Of a stretch of 64,000 nucleotides of DNA, positions 1-13,700 are shown in pieces (position 1 is the first letter of the stretch; each line of letters begins with the position of its first letter). Source of the stretch: Hydractinia symbiolongicarpus (taxonomy: Eukaryota; Cnidaria; Hydrozoa; Anthoathecata; Hydractiniidae); the NCBI RefSeq assembly GCF_029227915.1, contig NC_079877.1:34809851-34873850 (forward strand), in the 5' to 3' direction. The position numbers were made by a program, and so were the translations under genes. The notes beneath the pieces are model-generated. The model saw only the letters and a list, made by a program, of their open reading frames with translations. It was not told the DNA's origin and made no database searches.

Positions 1-200
1 CGCTACCAGAGATCCCAGTGTAATCGCTGAGTTCCGGCAATCATGTCAAATTAAGAAGAATATTATTTCTTGGATCCAGTTGACTCACTTATCACATTTA
101 TAAGGTCACAGGCCAAATTTATTTCAACTAAGTTCCACAGGCAATCGTTTCACTGTTAAAAGCGATTTAACTTAGTATTATCCGAAAAATATCACTAAAT

Positions 201-220
201 ACATGTTGGTACGAATATGT
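201..220 (+). repeat. Conserved 20-bp imperfect palindrome in array 1 monomers
   Basis: ACATGTTGGTACGAATATGT pairs with its own reverse complement at 8 of 10 positions around a central GTAC core. In one subfamily (for example 4045-4064, ACATATTGGTACGAATATGT) 9 of 10 pairs match. It recurs in almost every monomer, followed by GACGCAACCGTTGTAAC. Within the monomer it is one of the least variable stretches by eye. Dyads of this length are typical of dimeric DNA-binding protein sites, but binding is only inferred here. Confidence 0.6.
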
Positions 221-370
221 GACGCAACCGTTGTAACTCAATCGGATTGATACCGCTAGAAATTCAATGAAATGTAATTTTTGAAACAGTCTCTATTTCT
301 TCCGCGCGAACTAACGGCTAGGATTGGTCCCACAGTAAGAAATGACGTATTTATCTTAAGTTTTAAATAA

Positions 371-387
371 AGCGCTACCACAGCGCT
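371..387 (+). repeat. AGCGCT-ACCAC-AGCGCT dyad at monomer start
   Basis: Two AGCGCT copies (each itself a palindrome) flank a 5-base spacer, so the element is both a direct and an inverted repeat. Most monomers keep at least the 5-bp-arm version GCGCTACCACAGCGC. Others carry CAGAGCC, CAGCAC or CAGAGATCC variants that break it. The variation argues against strict functional constraint. Confidence 0.55.
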
Positions 388-745
388 CAGTGTAATCGCT
401 GAGTTCCAGCAGTCATGTCAAATTAAGAACAACGTTATTTCTTGTAGTCAAACTGGCTTATTTATCACATTTATAAGGTCAAAGTCCACAATCAGTTCAA
501 TTAAGTCCCACAGTCAAACGTTTCACTGTTAAAAGCGATGCAACCTAGTAATATCAAAACACTATCGCTAAATACATGTTGGTACGAATATGTGACGCAA
601 CAGTTGTAACTCAAACGGATTTATACCGCTAGAAAGTCAATAAAATGTAGTTTTGGAAACTGTTTCCATTTATTCGGTGCGTGTTAACGGCCAGGATTGT
701 TCCCACCGTAAAAAATGACTTATTTATCTCAATTTTTAAATAAAG
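373..745 (+). repeat. Representative array 1 monomer (373 bp)
   Basis: This is a full-length copy from one CGCTACCA landmark to the next and can serve as the reference phase for the family. It begins with an AGCGCT-ACCAC-AGCGCT dyad at 371-387 and ends in a T- and A-rich tail with AATTTTTAAATAAAG. GTCCCACAGT occurs at about mid-monomer, and a similar CCCAC element lies near the end, which hints at an old half-length (about 186-bp) unit. The two halves no longer align over any distance, so a dimer origin is only a suggestion. Confidence 0.85.
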
Positions 746-1490
746 CGCTACCACAGCGCTCAGTGTAATCGCTGAGTTCCAGCAATCATGTCAAATTAAG
801 AACAATGTTATTTCTTGGGGTCCAGTTGGCTCACTTATCACATTTATAAGGTCACAGTCCAGAATGAGTTCAATTAAGTCCCACAGTCAATCGTTTCATT
901 GTTAAAAGCGATACAACTTAGTAATATCGGAAAAAAATATCTAAACACATGTTGGCACGAATATGTGACGCAACCGCTGTAACTTAAACGGATTGACACC
1001 CTTAGAAAATCAATGAAATGTGGTTTTTGAAACTGTCGCTATTTCTTCAGCGCGCGATAACGGCTAGGATTCGTCCCACTGTAAAGAATGACTTATTTAT
1101 CTAAATTTTTAAATGAAGCGCTACCACAGCGCCCAGTGCAATCACTGAGTTCCGGCAAACACGTCAAATTATGAAGAATGTTATTTCTTGGGGTCCAATT
1201 GTCTCATTTATCACATTTATCAGGTCACAGTCCAAAGTTAGTTCATTACGTCCCACAGCCAATCGTTTCACTGTTAAAAGCGATGCAACCTAGTAATATC
1301 AGAAAAATATCGCTAAATACATGTTGGTACGAATATGTGACGCAACCGTTGTAACTCAATTGGATTGATACCGCTAGAAATTCAATGAAATGTAGTTCTT
1401 GAAACAGTCTCTATTTCTTCAGCGCGAACTAACGGCTAGGATTGGTCCCACAGTAAAAAATAACGTATTTATCTTAATTTTTAAATAAAG

Positions 1491-1980
1491 CGCTACCACA
1501 GAGCCCAGTGTAATCGCTGAGTTCCGGCAATCACGTCAAACTAAGAAGAATGTTATTTCTTGGGTTCCAATTGGCTAACTTATCACATTCTTAAGTTCAT
1601 AGTCTAGAATCAGTTCAATTAAGTCCCACAGTCAATCGTTGCACTGTTTAAGGCGATACAACTTAGTAATATCGGAAAAAAGTCACTAAATACATGTTGG
1701 TACGAATATATGACGCAACCGTTGTATCTCAAACGGATTGACAACGTTAGAAATTCCATGAAATGAAGTTAAATTTAACTTAGTATTATCCGAAAAATAT
1801 CACTAAATACATGTTGGTACGAATATGTGACGCAACCGTTGTAACTCAAACGGATTGATACCGGCAAGAAGTCAATGAAATGTAGTTTTTGAGAATCTCG
1901 CTATTTCTTTAGCGCGTGCTAACGGCCAGAATTGGTCGCACAGTATAAGGAGACTTATATATCTAAATTTTTAAATAAAG
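1491..1980 (+). repeat. Over-length array 1 monomer with 118-bp partial duplication
   Basis: The distance between successive monomer starts is 490 bp here instead of about 372. Sequence runs normally to ATGAAATGAAGTT and then jumps back, at about 1768-1774, to TTTAACTTAGTATTATCCG, which belongs roughly 118 bp earlier in the monomer. The dyad element and the following 100 bp are therefore present twice. GTT is shared at both sides of the switch. This is the expected product of an out-of-register exchange between neighbouring monomers. Confidence 0.85.
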
Positions 1981-4900
1981 TGCTATCATAGAGCCTAGTG
2001 TAATTCCTGAAATCCATCAATCATGTCGAATTAAGAAGAATGTTATTCCTTGGGGTCCAGTAGGCTCACTTATCACATTGATAAGGTCACAGTCCAGAAT
2101 GAGTTTAATTAAGTCCCACAGTCAATCGTTTTACTGTTAAAATGGATACAACTTAGTAATATCGGAAAAAAATACCTAAACACATATTGGTTCGAATATG
2201 TGACGCAACCGTTGTAACTCAAACGGATTGAGACCGTTAGAAAGTCAATGAAATTTTGTTTTGGAAAGTGTCTCTACTTCTTCAGCGCAAACTAACGGCT
2301 AGGATTGGTCCCACAGTAAAAAGTGACTTATTTATCTTATTTTTTAAATAAAACGCTACAACAGTGCCCAGTGTAATCGCTGAGTTCCAGCAATCATGTC
2401 AAGTTAAGCACAACGTTATATCTTGTAGTCAAACTGGCATACTTATCACATTTATAAGGTCAAAGTCCACAATCAGTTCAATAAAGTCCCACAGTCAAAC
2501 ATTTCACTGTTAAAAGCGATGCAACCTAGTAATATGAGAAAAATATGGCTAAATACATGTTAGTACGAATATGTGACACAACCGTTGTAACTCAAACGGA
2601 CTGATACCGTTAGAAAATCAATGAAATGTGGTTTTTGAAGCTGTCGCTACTTCTTCAGCGCGCAATAACGGCTAGGATTCGTCCCACTGTAAAGAATGAC
2701 TTATTTATCTAAATTTTTAAATGAAGCGCTACCACAGCGCCCAGTGCAATCACTGAGTTCCAGCAATCATGTCAAATTAAGAACAACGTTATTTCTTGTA
2801 GTCAAACTGGCTTATTTATCACATTTATAAGGTCAAAGTCCACAATCAGTTCAATTAAGTCCCACAGTCAAACGTTTCACTGTTAAAAGCGATGCAACCT
2901 AGTAATATCAAAGCACTATCGCTAAATACATGTTGGTACGAATATGTGACGCAACAGTTGTAACTCAACCGGATTTATACCGCTAGAAAGTCAATAAAAT
3001 GTAGTTTTGGAAACTGTTCCTATTTATTCGGCGCGTGTTAACGGCCAGGATTGTTCCCACAGTAAAAAATGACTTATTTATCTCAATTTTTAAATAAAGC
3101 GCAGCCACAGCGCTCAGTGTAATCGCTGAGTTCCAGCAATCATGTCAAATTAAGAACAATGTTATTTCTTGGGGTCCAGTTGGCTCACTTATCACATTTA
3201 TAAGGTCACAGTCCAGAATGAGTTCAATTAAGTCCCACAGTCAATCGTTTCATTGTTAAAAGCGATACAACTTAGTAATATCGGAAAAAAATATCTAAAC
3301 ACATGTTGGCACGAATATGTGACGCAACCGCTGTAACTTAAACGGATTGACACCGTTAGAAAGTCAATGAAATGTAGTCTTTTAGAATGTCTCTATTTCT
3401 TCAGCGCGTGCTAACGGCCAGGATTGGTGCCACAGTAAAAAAGACTTATTTATCTAAATTTTCAAAGAAAGGGCTACCAGAGATCCTAGTGTAATCGCTG
3501 AGTTCCGGCAATCATGTCAAATTAAGAAGAATGTTATTTCTTGGATCCAGTTGACTCACTTATCACATTTATAAGGTCACAGGCCAAACTTATTTCGATT
3601 ACGTTTCACAGGCAATCGTTTCACTGTTAAAAGCGATTTAACTTAGTATTAACCGAAAAATATCACTAAATACATGTTGGTACGAATATGTGACGCAACC
3701 GTTGTAACTCAAACGGATTGATACCGGCAAGAAGTCAATAAAATGTAGTTTTTGAGAATCTCTCTATTTCTTTAGCGCGTGCTAACGGCCAGGATTGGTC
3801 CCACAGTATAAAAAGACTTATATATCTAAATTTTTAAATAAAGTGCTACCATAGAGCCTAGTGTAATTCCTGAAATCCATCAATCATGTCGAATTAAGAA
3901 GAATGTTATTCCTTGGGGTCCATTTGGCTCACTTATCACATTGATAAGGTCACAGTCCAGAATGAGTTCAATTAAGTCCCACAGTCAATCGTTTCACTGT
4001 TAAAAGCGATACAACTTAGTAATATCGGAAAAAAATACCTAAACACATATTGGTACGAATATGTGACGCAACCGTTGTAACTCAAACGGATTGACACCGT
4101 TAGAAAGTCAATGAAATTTTGTTTTGGAAACTGTCTCTACTTCTTCAGCGCAAACTAACGGCTAGGATTGGTCCCACAGTAAAAAGTGACTTATTTATCT
4201 TAATTTTTGAATAAATCGCTACAACAGCGCCCACTGTAATCGCTGAGTTCCAGCAATTATGTCAAGTTAAGCACAACGTTATTTCTTGTAGTCAAACTGG
4301 CATACTTATCACATTTATAAGGTCAAAGTCCACAATCAGTTCAATAAAGTCCCACAGTCAAACGTTTCACTGTTATAACCGATGCAACCTAGTAATATCC
4401 GAATACTATCGCTAAATACATGTTGGTACGAATATGTGACGCAACCGTTGTAATTCAAACGGACTGATACCGTTAGAAAATCAATGAAATGTGGTTTTTG
4501 AAACTGTCGCTATTTCTTCAGCGCGCGATAAGGGCTAGGATTCGTCCCACTGTAAAGAATGACTTATTTATCTAAATTTTTAAATGAAGCGCCACCGCAG
4601 CGCCCAGTGCAATCATTGAGTTCCGGCAATCACGTCAAATTAAGAAAAATGTTATTCCTTGGGGTCCAATTGTCTCATTCATTACATTCATCAGGTCACA
4701 GCCCACAGTTAGTTCATTAAGTCCCACAGTCAATCGTTTCACTGTTAAAAGCGATGCAACCTAGTAATATAAGAAAAATATCGCTAAATACATGTTGGTA
4801 CGAATATGTGACGCAACCGTTGTAACTCAATCGGATTGATACCGCTAGAAATTCAATGAAATGTAGTTTGTGAAACAGTCTCTATTTTTTTAGCGCAAAC

Positions 4901-7900
4901 TAACGGCTAGGATTGGTCCCACAGTAAAAAATAACGTATTTATCTTAATTTTTAAATAAAGCGCTACCACAGCGCTCAGTGTAATCGGTGAGTTCCAGCA
5001 ATCATGTCAAATTAAGAACAATTTATTTCTTGGGGTCCAGTTGGCTCACTTATCACATTGATAAGGTCACAGTCCAAAATCGGTTCAATTAAGTCCCACT
5101 TTCAATCGTTTCACTGTTAAGAGCGATGTAACCTAGTAATATCAGAAAAATATCCCTAAATACATGTTGGCACGAATTTGTGACGCAACCGCTGTAACTC
5201 AAACGGATTGACACCGTTAGAAAGTCAATGAAATTTAGTTTTGGAAACTGTCTCTACTTCTTCACCGCGAACTAACGGCTAGTATTGGTCCCACAGTAAA
5301 AATTGATTTATTTATCTTAATTTTTAAATAAAGCGCTACCACAGCGCCCAGTGTAATCGCTGAGTTCTAGCAATAATGTATAATTAAGAACAACGTTATT
5401 TCTTGTAGTCAAACTGGCTTATTTATCACATTTATATGGTCAAAGTCCACAATCAGTTCAATTAAGTCCTACATTCAAACGTTTCACGGTTAAAAGCGAT
5501 GCAACCTAGTAATATCCAAACACTATCGCTAAATACATGTTGGTACGAATATGTGACGCAACAGTTGTAACTCAAACGGATATATAAATGAAAATCAATG
5601 AAATGTAGTTTTGGAAACTGTTCCTATTTATTCGGCGCGTGTTAACGGCCAGGATTGGTCCCACAGTAAAAAATGACTTATTTATCTAAATTTTTAAATG
5701 AAGCGCTATCACAGCGCCCAGTGCAATCACTGAGTTCCGGCAATCACGTCAAATTAAGAAGAATGTTATTTCTTGGGGTCCAATTGTCTCATTTATCACA
5801 TTTATCAGATCACAGTCCAAAGTTTGTTCATTAAGTCCCACAGTCAATCGTTTCACTGTTAAAAGCGATGCAACCTAGTAATATGAGAAAAATATGGCTA
5901 AACACATGTAAGTACGAATAGGTGACCCAACCGTTGTAACTCAAACGGACTGATACCGTTAGAAAATCAATGAAATGTGGTTTTTGAAACTGTTGCTATC
6001 TCTTTAGCGCGCGATAACGGCTAGGATTCGTCCCACGGTGAAGAATGACTTATTTATCTATATTTTTAAATGAAGCGCTACCACAGCACCCAGTGTAATC
6101 GCTGAGTTCCAGCAATCATGTCAACTTAAGAACACTGTTATTTCTTGTAGTCCAGTTGGCTCACTTTTCAGATTTATAAGGTCACAGTCCAGAATGAGAT
6201 CAATTAAGTCCCACAGTCAATCGTTTCACTGCTAAAAGCGATGCAACCTAGTAAAATCCGAACACTATCGCTAAATACATGTGGGTACGAATAATTGACG
6301 CAACCGTTGTAACTCAAACGGATTTATACCGCTAGAAAGTCAATGAAACGTAGTTTTGGAAACTGTTCCTATTTATTCAGAGCGTGCTAACGGCCAGGAT
6401 TGGTCCCACAGTAAGAAATAACTTATTTATCTAAATTTTTTAATGAAGCGCTACCACAGCGCCCAGTGTAATCGCTGAATTCCAGCAATCATGTCAAATT
6501 AAGAAGAATGTTATTTCTTGGGGTCCAATTGTCTCACTTATAACATTTATAAAGTCACAGTCCTAAATCAGTTCAATTAAGTCCCACAGTCAATCTTTTC
6601 ACTGTTAAAAGCGATGCAACCTAGTAATATGAGAAAAATATGGCAAAATACAAGTTGGTACGAATATGTCACGCAACCGTTGTAACTGAAGCGGATTGAT
6701 ACCGTTAGGAAATCAATTAAATGTGGTTTTTGAAACTGTCGCTATTTCTTCAGCGCGAACTAACGGCTAGGACTGGTCTCACATTAGAAAATGACTTATT
6801 TATCTTAATTTTCAAATAAAGCGCTACCACAGCACCCAGTGTAATCGCTGAGTTGCAGCAATCATGTCAAATTAAGAACACTGTTATTTCTTGTAGTCAA
6901 ACCTTCTCATTTATCACATTTATAAGGTCAAAGTCCAAAATCAGTTCAATTCAGTCCCACAGTGATACGTTTCACTGTTAAAAGCGATGCAGCCTAGTAA
7001 TATCCGAACACTATCGCTAAATACATGTTGGTACGAATATGTGACGCAGCCGTAGTAATTCAAACGGATTTATACCGCTAGAAAGTCAATGAAATGTAGT
7101 CTTTGAAACTGTCGCTATTTCTTCAGCGCGCGAAAACGGCTAGGACTCGTCCCACAGTAAAAAATGACTGATTTATTTAAATTTTATAATGAAGTGCTAC
7201 CACAGCGCCCAGTGTAATCGCTGAGTTCCGGCAATTATATCAAATTAAGAACACTGTTATTTCTTGGATCCAGTTGACTCACTTATCACATTTATAAGGT
7301 CACAGGCCAAACTTATTTCAATTAAGTTCCACAGGCAATCGTTTCACTGTTTAAAGTGATATAACTTAGTAATATCAGAAAAATAACACTAAATACATGT
7401 TGGTACTGCTTTGTGACACAACTGTTGTAACTCAAACGGATTGATACCGCCAAGAAGTCAATGAAATGTAGTCTTTTAGAATGTCTCTATTTCTTCAGAG
7501 CGTGCTAACGGCCAGGATTGGTCCCACAGTAAAAAAAGACTTATTTATCTAAATTTTTAAATAAAGCGCTACCACAGAGCTTAATGTAATCGCGGAATTC
7601 CAGCAATCATGTCAAATTAAAAAGAATGTTATTCCTTGGAGACCATTAGGCTCATTTATCACATTTATAAGGTCACAGTCCAGAATCAGTGCAGTTAAGT
7701 CCCACAGTCAATCGTTTCACTGTTAAAAGCGATACAACTTAGTAATATTGGATAAAAATCACTAAATACGTGTGGGGACGAATATGTGACCCAACCATTG
7801 TAACTCAAACGGACTGACACCGTTAGGAAGTCAATGAAACGTAGTTTCTGAAACTGTCGCTATTTCTTCAGCGCGCGATAACGGCTAGGATCGGTCCCAC

Positions 7901-7940
7901 AGTAAAGAATGACTTATCTACCTAAATCTTTTTAATGAAG

Positions 7941-8489
7941 CACTACCACAGCGCCCAGTGCAATCTCTGAGTTCCAGCAATCATGTCAACTTAAGAACAC
8001 TGTTATTTCTTGTAGTCCAGTTGGCTCACTTTTCAGATTTATAAGGTCACAGTCCAGAATGAGATCAATTAAGTCCCACAGTCAATCGTTTCACTGTTAA
8101 AAGCGATACAGTCTAGTAATATCTGAACACTATCGCTAAATACATGTTGGTTCAAATATGTGACGCAGCCGTAGTAACTCAAACGGATATATTCCGCTAG
8201 AAAGTCAATGAAATGTAGTCTTTGAAACTGTTCCTACAGTTCAATAAAGTCCCACAGTCAAATGTTTCACTGTTAAAAGCGATGCAACCTAGTAAAATCC
8301 GAACACTATCGCTAAATACATGTTGGTACAAATATGTGACGCAACCGTTGTAACTCAAACGGATTTATACCGCTAGAAAGTCAATGAAATGTAGTTTTGG
8401 AAACTGTTCCTATTTATTCAGAGCGTGCTAACGGCCAGGATTGGTCCCACAGTAAGGAATGACTTATTTATCTAAATTTTTAAATGAAG
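7941..8489 (+). repeat. Over-length array 1 monomer with 177-bp partial duplication
   Basis: This monomer spans 549 bp. After GAAACTGTTCCTA at about 8235 the expected TTTATTC continuation is replaced by CAGTTCAATAAAGTCCCACA, which lies about 177 bp earlier in a standard monomer, so the middle of the unit is repeated. The same 177 bp explains why the spacing of the TAATGTAATCGCGG marker is 1,296 bp across it but 1,119 bp in the next interval. Confidence 0.85.
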
Positions 8490-10704
8490 CGCTACCACAG
8501 CGCCCAGTGTAATCGCTGAATTCCAGCAATCATGTCAAATTAGGAAGAATGTTATTTCTTGGGGTCCAATTGTCTCACTTATAACATTTATAAAGTCACA
8601 GTCCTAAATCAGTTCAATTAAGTCCCACAGTCAATCGTTTCACTGTTAAAAGCGATGCAACCTAGTAATATGAGAAAAATATGGCAAAATACAAGTTGGT
8701 ACGAATATGTCACGCAACCGTTGTAACTGAAGCGGATTGATACCGTTAGAAAATCAATGAAATGTGGTTTTTGAAACTGTCGCTATTTCTTCAGCGCGAA
8801 CTAACGGCCAGGATTGGTCCCACAGTAAAAAAAGACTTTTTCATCTAAATTTTTAAATAAAGCGCTACCACAGAGCTTAATGTAATCGCGGAATTCCAGC
8901 AATCATGTCAAATTAAAAAGAATGTTGTTCCTTGGAGACAATTTGGCTTATTTATCACATTTATAAGGTCACAGTCCAGAATCAGTTCAGTTAAGTCCCA
9001 CAGTCAATCGTTTCACTGTTAAAAGCGATACAACTTAGTAATATCGGATAAAAATGACTAAATACGTGTGGGGACGATTATGTGACCCAACCATTGTAAC
9101 TCAAACGGACTTACACCGTTAGGAAGTCAATGAAACGTAGTTTTTAAAACTGTCGCTATTTCTTCAGCGCGCGATAACGGCTAGGATCGGTCCCACATTA
9201 AAGAATGACTTATCTATCTAAATTTTTTTGATGAAGCACTATCACAGCGCCCAGTGTAATCGCTGAGTTCCGGCAATCATGTCAAATTAAGAAGAATGAT
9301 ATTTCTTGGTGTCCAGTTGAGTCACTTATCACATTTGTAAGGTCACAGTCCAAAGTTAGTTCAATTAAGTTTCACAGGCAATCGTTTCACTGTTAAAAGC
9401 GATACAACTTAGTAATATCGGAAAAAAATCACTAACTATATGTTGGTACGAATATGTGCCGCAACTGTTGTAACTCAAACGGACTGATACCGTTAGAAAG
9501 TCATTGAAATTTGGTTTTTGAAACTGTCGCTATTTCTTCAGCGCGCGATAACGGCTAGGACTCGTCCCACAGTAAAAAATGACTGATTTATTTAAATTTT
9601 ATAATGAAGTGCTACCACAGCGCCCAGTGTAATCGCTGAGTTCCGGCAATTATGTCAAAATAAGAAGAATGTTATTTCTTGGATCCAGTTGACTCACTTA
9701 TCACATTTATAAGGTCACAGGCCAAACTTATTTCAATTAAGTTCCACAGGCAATCGTTTCACTGTTAAAAGTGATATAACTTAGTAATATCAGAAAAATA
9801 ACACTAAATACATGTTGGTACTACTTTGTGACACAACTGTTGTAACTCAAACGGATTGATACCGCCAAGAAGTCAATGATATGTAGTCTTTTAGAATGTC
9901 TCTATTTCTTCAGCGCGTGCTAACGGTCAGGATTGGTCCCACAGTAAAAAAGGACTTATTTATCTAAATTTTTAAATAAAGCGCTACCACAGAGCTTAAT
10001 GTAATCGCGGAATTCCAGCAATCATGTGAAATTAAAAAGAATGTTATTCCTTGGAGACCATTTGGCTCATTCATCACATTTATAAGGTCACAGTCCAGAA
10101 TCAGTTCAGTTAAGTCCCAGAGTCAATCGTTTCACTGTTAAAAGCGATATAACTTAGTAAAATCCGAAAAATATCACTAAATACATGTTGGTACGAATAT
10201 GTGACGCAACCGTTGTAACTCAAACGGATTGATACCGGCAAGAAGTCAATGAAATGTAGTTTTTGAGAATCTCTCTAGTTCTTCAGCGCGTGCTAACGGC
10301 CAGGATTGGTCCCACAGTATAAAAAGTCTATTTATCTAAATTTTTAAATAAAATGCTACCACAGAGCCTAGTGTAATTCCTGAAATCCAGCAATCATGTC
10401 GAATTAAGAAGAATGTTATTCCTTGGAGTCCAATTGGCTCATCTATCACAATTATAAGGTCACAGTCCGGAATCAGTTCAATTAAGTCCCACAGTCAATC
10501 GTTTCACTGTTAAAAGCGATACAACTTAGTAATATCGAAAAAAAATCACTAAATACATGTTGGTACGAATATGTGATGCAACTGTTGTAACTCAAACGGA
10601 TTGACAACGTTAGAAAGTCAATGAAATGTAATTTTTGAAACTGTCTCTACTTCATCAGTGCGAACTAACGGCTAGGAATGGTCCCACATTAGAAAATGAC
10701 TTAT

Positions 10705-13700
10705 TTATCTGAATTTTTTATTAAAGCGCTACCACAGCACCCAGTGTAATTGCTGAGTTCCAGCAATTATGTCAAATTAAGAACACTGTTATTTCTTGTA
10801 GTCAAACTGGCTCATTTATCACATTTATAAGGTCAAAGTCCAAAATCAGTTCAATCAAATCCCACAGTGAAACGTTTCACTGTTAAAAGCGATGCAGCCT
10901 AGTAATATCCGAACACTATCCCTAAATAAATGTTGGTACGAATATGTGACGCAACCGTAGTAACTCAAACGGATTTATACCGCTAGAAAGTCAATAAAAT
11001 GTAGTCTTTGAAACTGTTCCTATTCATTCAGCGCGTGCTAACGGCCAGGATTGGTCCCACAGTAAAAAAAGACTTTTTCATCTACATTTCTAAATAAAGC
11101 GCTACCACAGAGCTTAATGTAATCGCGGAATTCCAGCAATCATGTCAAATTAAAAAGAATGTTATTCCTTGGAGAACAATTGGCTCATTTATCACATTTA
11201 TAAGGCAACAGTCCAGAATCAGTTCAATGAAGTCCCACACTCAATCGTTTCACTGTTAAAAGCGATACAACTTAGTAATATCGGATAAAAATCACTAAAT
11301 ACATGTGGGGACGAATATGTGACCCAACCGTTCTAACTCAAACGGACTGACACTGTTAGGAAGTCAATGAAACGTAGTTTTTGAAACTGTCGCTATTTCT
11401 TTAGCGCGCGATAACGGCTAGGATCGGTCGCACAGTAAAGAATGACTTATCTATCTAAATTTTTTAATGAAGCACTATCACAGCGCCCAGTGTAATCGCT
11501 GAGTTCCGGCAATCATGTCAAATTAAGAAGAATGTTATTTCTTGGAGTCCAGTTGACTCACTTATCACATTTATAAGGTCACAGACCAAAGTTAGTTCAA
11601 TTAAGTTCCACAGGCAATCGTTTCACTGTTAAAAGCGATACAACTTAGTAATATCGGAAAAAAATCACTAACTACATGTTGGTGCGAATATGTGACGCAA
11701 CTGTTGTAACTCAAACGGACTGATACCGTTAGAAAGTCATTGAAATGTAGTTTTTGAAACTGTGGCTATTTCTTCAGCGCGCGATAATGGCTAGGATTGG
11801 TCCCACAGTAAAAAATTACTTATTTATCTAAATATTTAAATGAAGCGCTACCACAGCGCCCAGTGTAATCGCTGAGTTCCGGCAATCACGTCAAATTAAG
11901 AGGAATGTTATTTCTTGGGGTCCAATTGGCTCACTTATCACATTCTTAAGGTCACAGTCTAGAATCAGTTCAATTAAGTCCCACAGTCAATCGTTGCACT
12001 GTTTAAAGCGATACAACTTAGTAATATCGGAAAAAAGTCACTAAATACATGTTAGTACGAATATGTGACACAACCGTTGTATCTCAAACGGATTAACAAC
12101 GTTAGAAATTCCATGAAATGTAGTTTTTGAAACTGTCTCTATTTCTTCAGAGTGAACTAACCGCTAGGATTGGTCCCACAGTAGAGAATGACTTATCTAT
12201 CTAAATTTTTTAATGAAGCACTATCACAGCGCCCAGTGTAATCGCTGAGTTCCGGCAATCATGTCAAATTAAGAAGAATGTTATTTCTTGGAGTCCAGTT
12301 GACACACTTATCACATTTATAAGGTCACAGTCCAAAGTTAGTTCAATTAAGTTTCACAGGCAATCGTTTCACTGTTAAAAGCGATACAACTTAGTAATAT
12401 CGGAAAAAAATCACTAACTACATGTTGGTACGAATATGTGACGCAACTGTTGTAACTCAAACGGACTGATACCGTTAGAAAGTCAATGAAATGTAGTCTT
12501 TTAGAATGTCTCTATTTCTTCAGCGCGTGCTAACGGCCAGGATTGGTGCCACAGTAAAAAAAGACTTATTTATCTAAATTTTTAAAGAAAGCGCTACCAG
12601 AGATCCTAGTGTAATCGCTGAGTTCCGGCAATCATGTCAAATTAAGAAGAATGTTATTTCTTGGATCCAGTTGACTCACTTATCACATTTATAAGGTCAC
12701 AGGCCAAACTTATTTCAATTAAGTTCCACAGGCAATCGTTTCACTGTTAAAAGTGATATAACTTAGTAATATCCGAAAAATATCACTAAATACATGTTGG
12801 TACGAATATGTGACGTAACCGTTGTAACTCAAACGGATTGATACCGGTCAGAAGTCAATGAAATGTAGTTTTTTAGAATCTCTCTATTTCTTCAGCGCGT
12901 TGTAACGGCCAGGATTGGTCCCACAGTATAAAAAGACTTATTTATCTAAATTTTTAAATAAAATGCTACCACAGAGCCTATTCCTGAAATCCAGCAAACA
13001 TGTCGATTTAAGAAGAATGTTATTCCTTGGAGTCCAATTGTCTCATCTATCACATTTATAAGGTGACAGTCCGGAATCAGTTCAATTAAGTCCCACAGTC
13101 AATCGTTGCACTGTTTAAAGCGATACAACTTAGTAATATCGGAAAAAGTCACTAAATACATGTTAGTACGAATATGTGACACAACCGTTGTATCTCAAAC
13201 GGATTAACAACGTTAGAAATTCCATGAAATGTAGTTTTTGAAACTGTCTCTATTTCTTCAGAGTGAACTAACCGCTAGGATTGGTCCCACAGTAAAAAAT
13301 GACTTTTTTATCTTAATTTTTAAATAAAGTTCTACCACAGCGCCCAGTGTAATCGCTGAGTTCCAGGAATCATGTCAAATTAAGAAGAATGTTATTTCTT
13401 GGGTCCAGTTGACTCACTTATCACATTTATAAGGTCACAGTCCAGAAACAATTCAATTAAGTCCCACAGTCAATCGTTTCACTGTTAAAAGCGATACAAC
13501 TTAGTAATATCGGATAAAAATCATTAAATACATGTGGGGACGAATATGTGACCCAACCATTGTAACTCAAACGGACTGATACCGTTAGAAAGTCAATGAA
13601 ATGAAGTCTTTTAGAATGTCTCTATTTCTTCAGCGCGTGCTAACGGCCAGGATTGGTGCCACAGTAAAAAAAGACTTATTTATCTAAATTTTTAAAGAAA

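Larger units (their letters stand above)
1..10704 (+). repeat. Array 1, mixed proximal zone
   Basis: About 28 monomers of several subfamilies are interleaved without one dominant higher-order unit. Readable long spacings include about 370-960 resembling 2724-3314 (offset 2,354, equal to six monomers plus the 118-bp partial duplication), GTCAAGTTAAGCACAACG at 2398 and 4261 (offset 1,863, five monomers), and TAATGTAATCGCGGAATTCC at 7582, 8878 and 9997 (offsets 1,296 and 1,119, three monomers with and without the 177-bp partial duplication). Copies related by these spacings differ at more sites than copies in the 24-40 kb zone, so this part looks older or less recently homogenised. No non-satellite sequence is present. 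Confidence 0.75.

Noticed and set aside
373-745. Array 1 monomer as a dimer of a ~186-bp unit
   Set aside because: Only a repeated GTCCCACAGT and a loose AAAGCG similarity support it. The halves do not align, so the 372-bp unit is treated as the monomer.
8221-8260. Transposon insertion at the 8235 discontinuity
   Set aside because: All extra sequence is the satellite's own middle part, so it is a partial duplication, not a foreign insertion.
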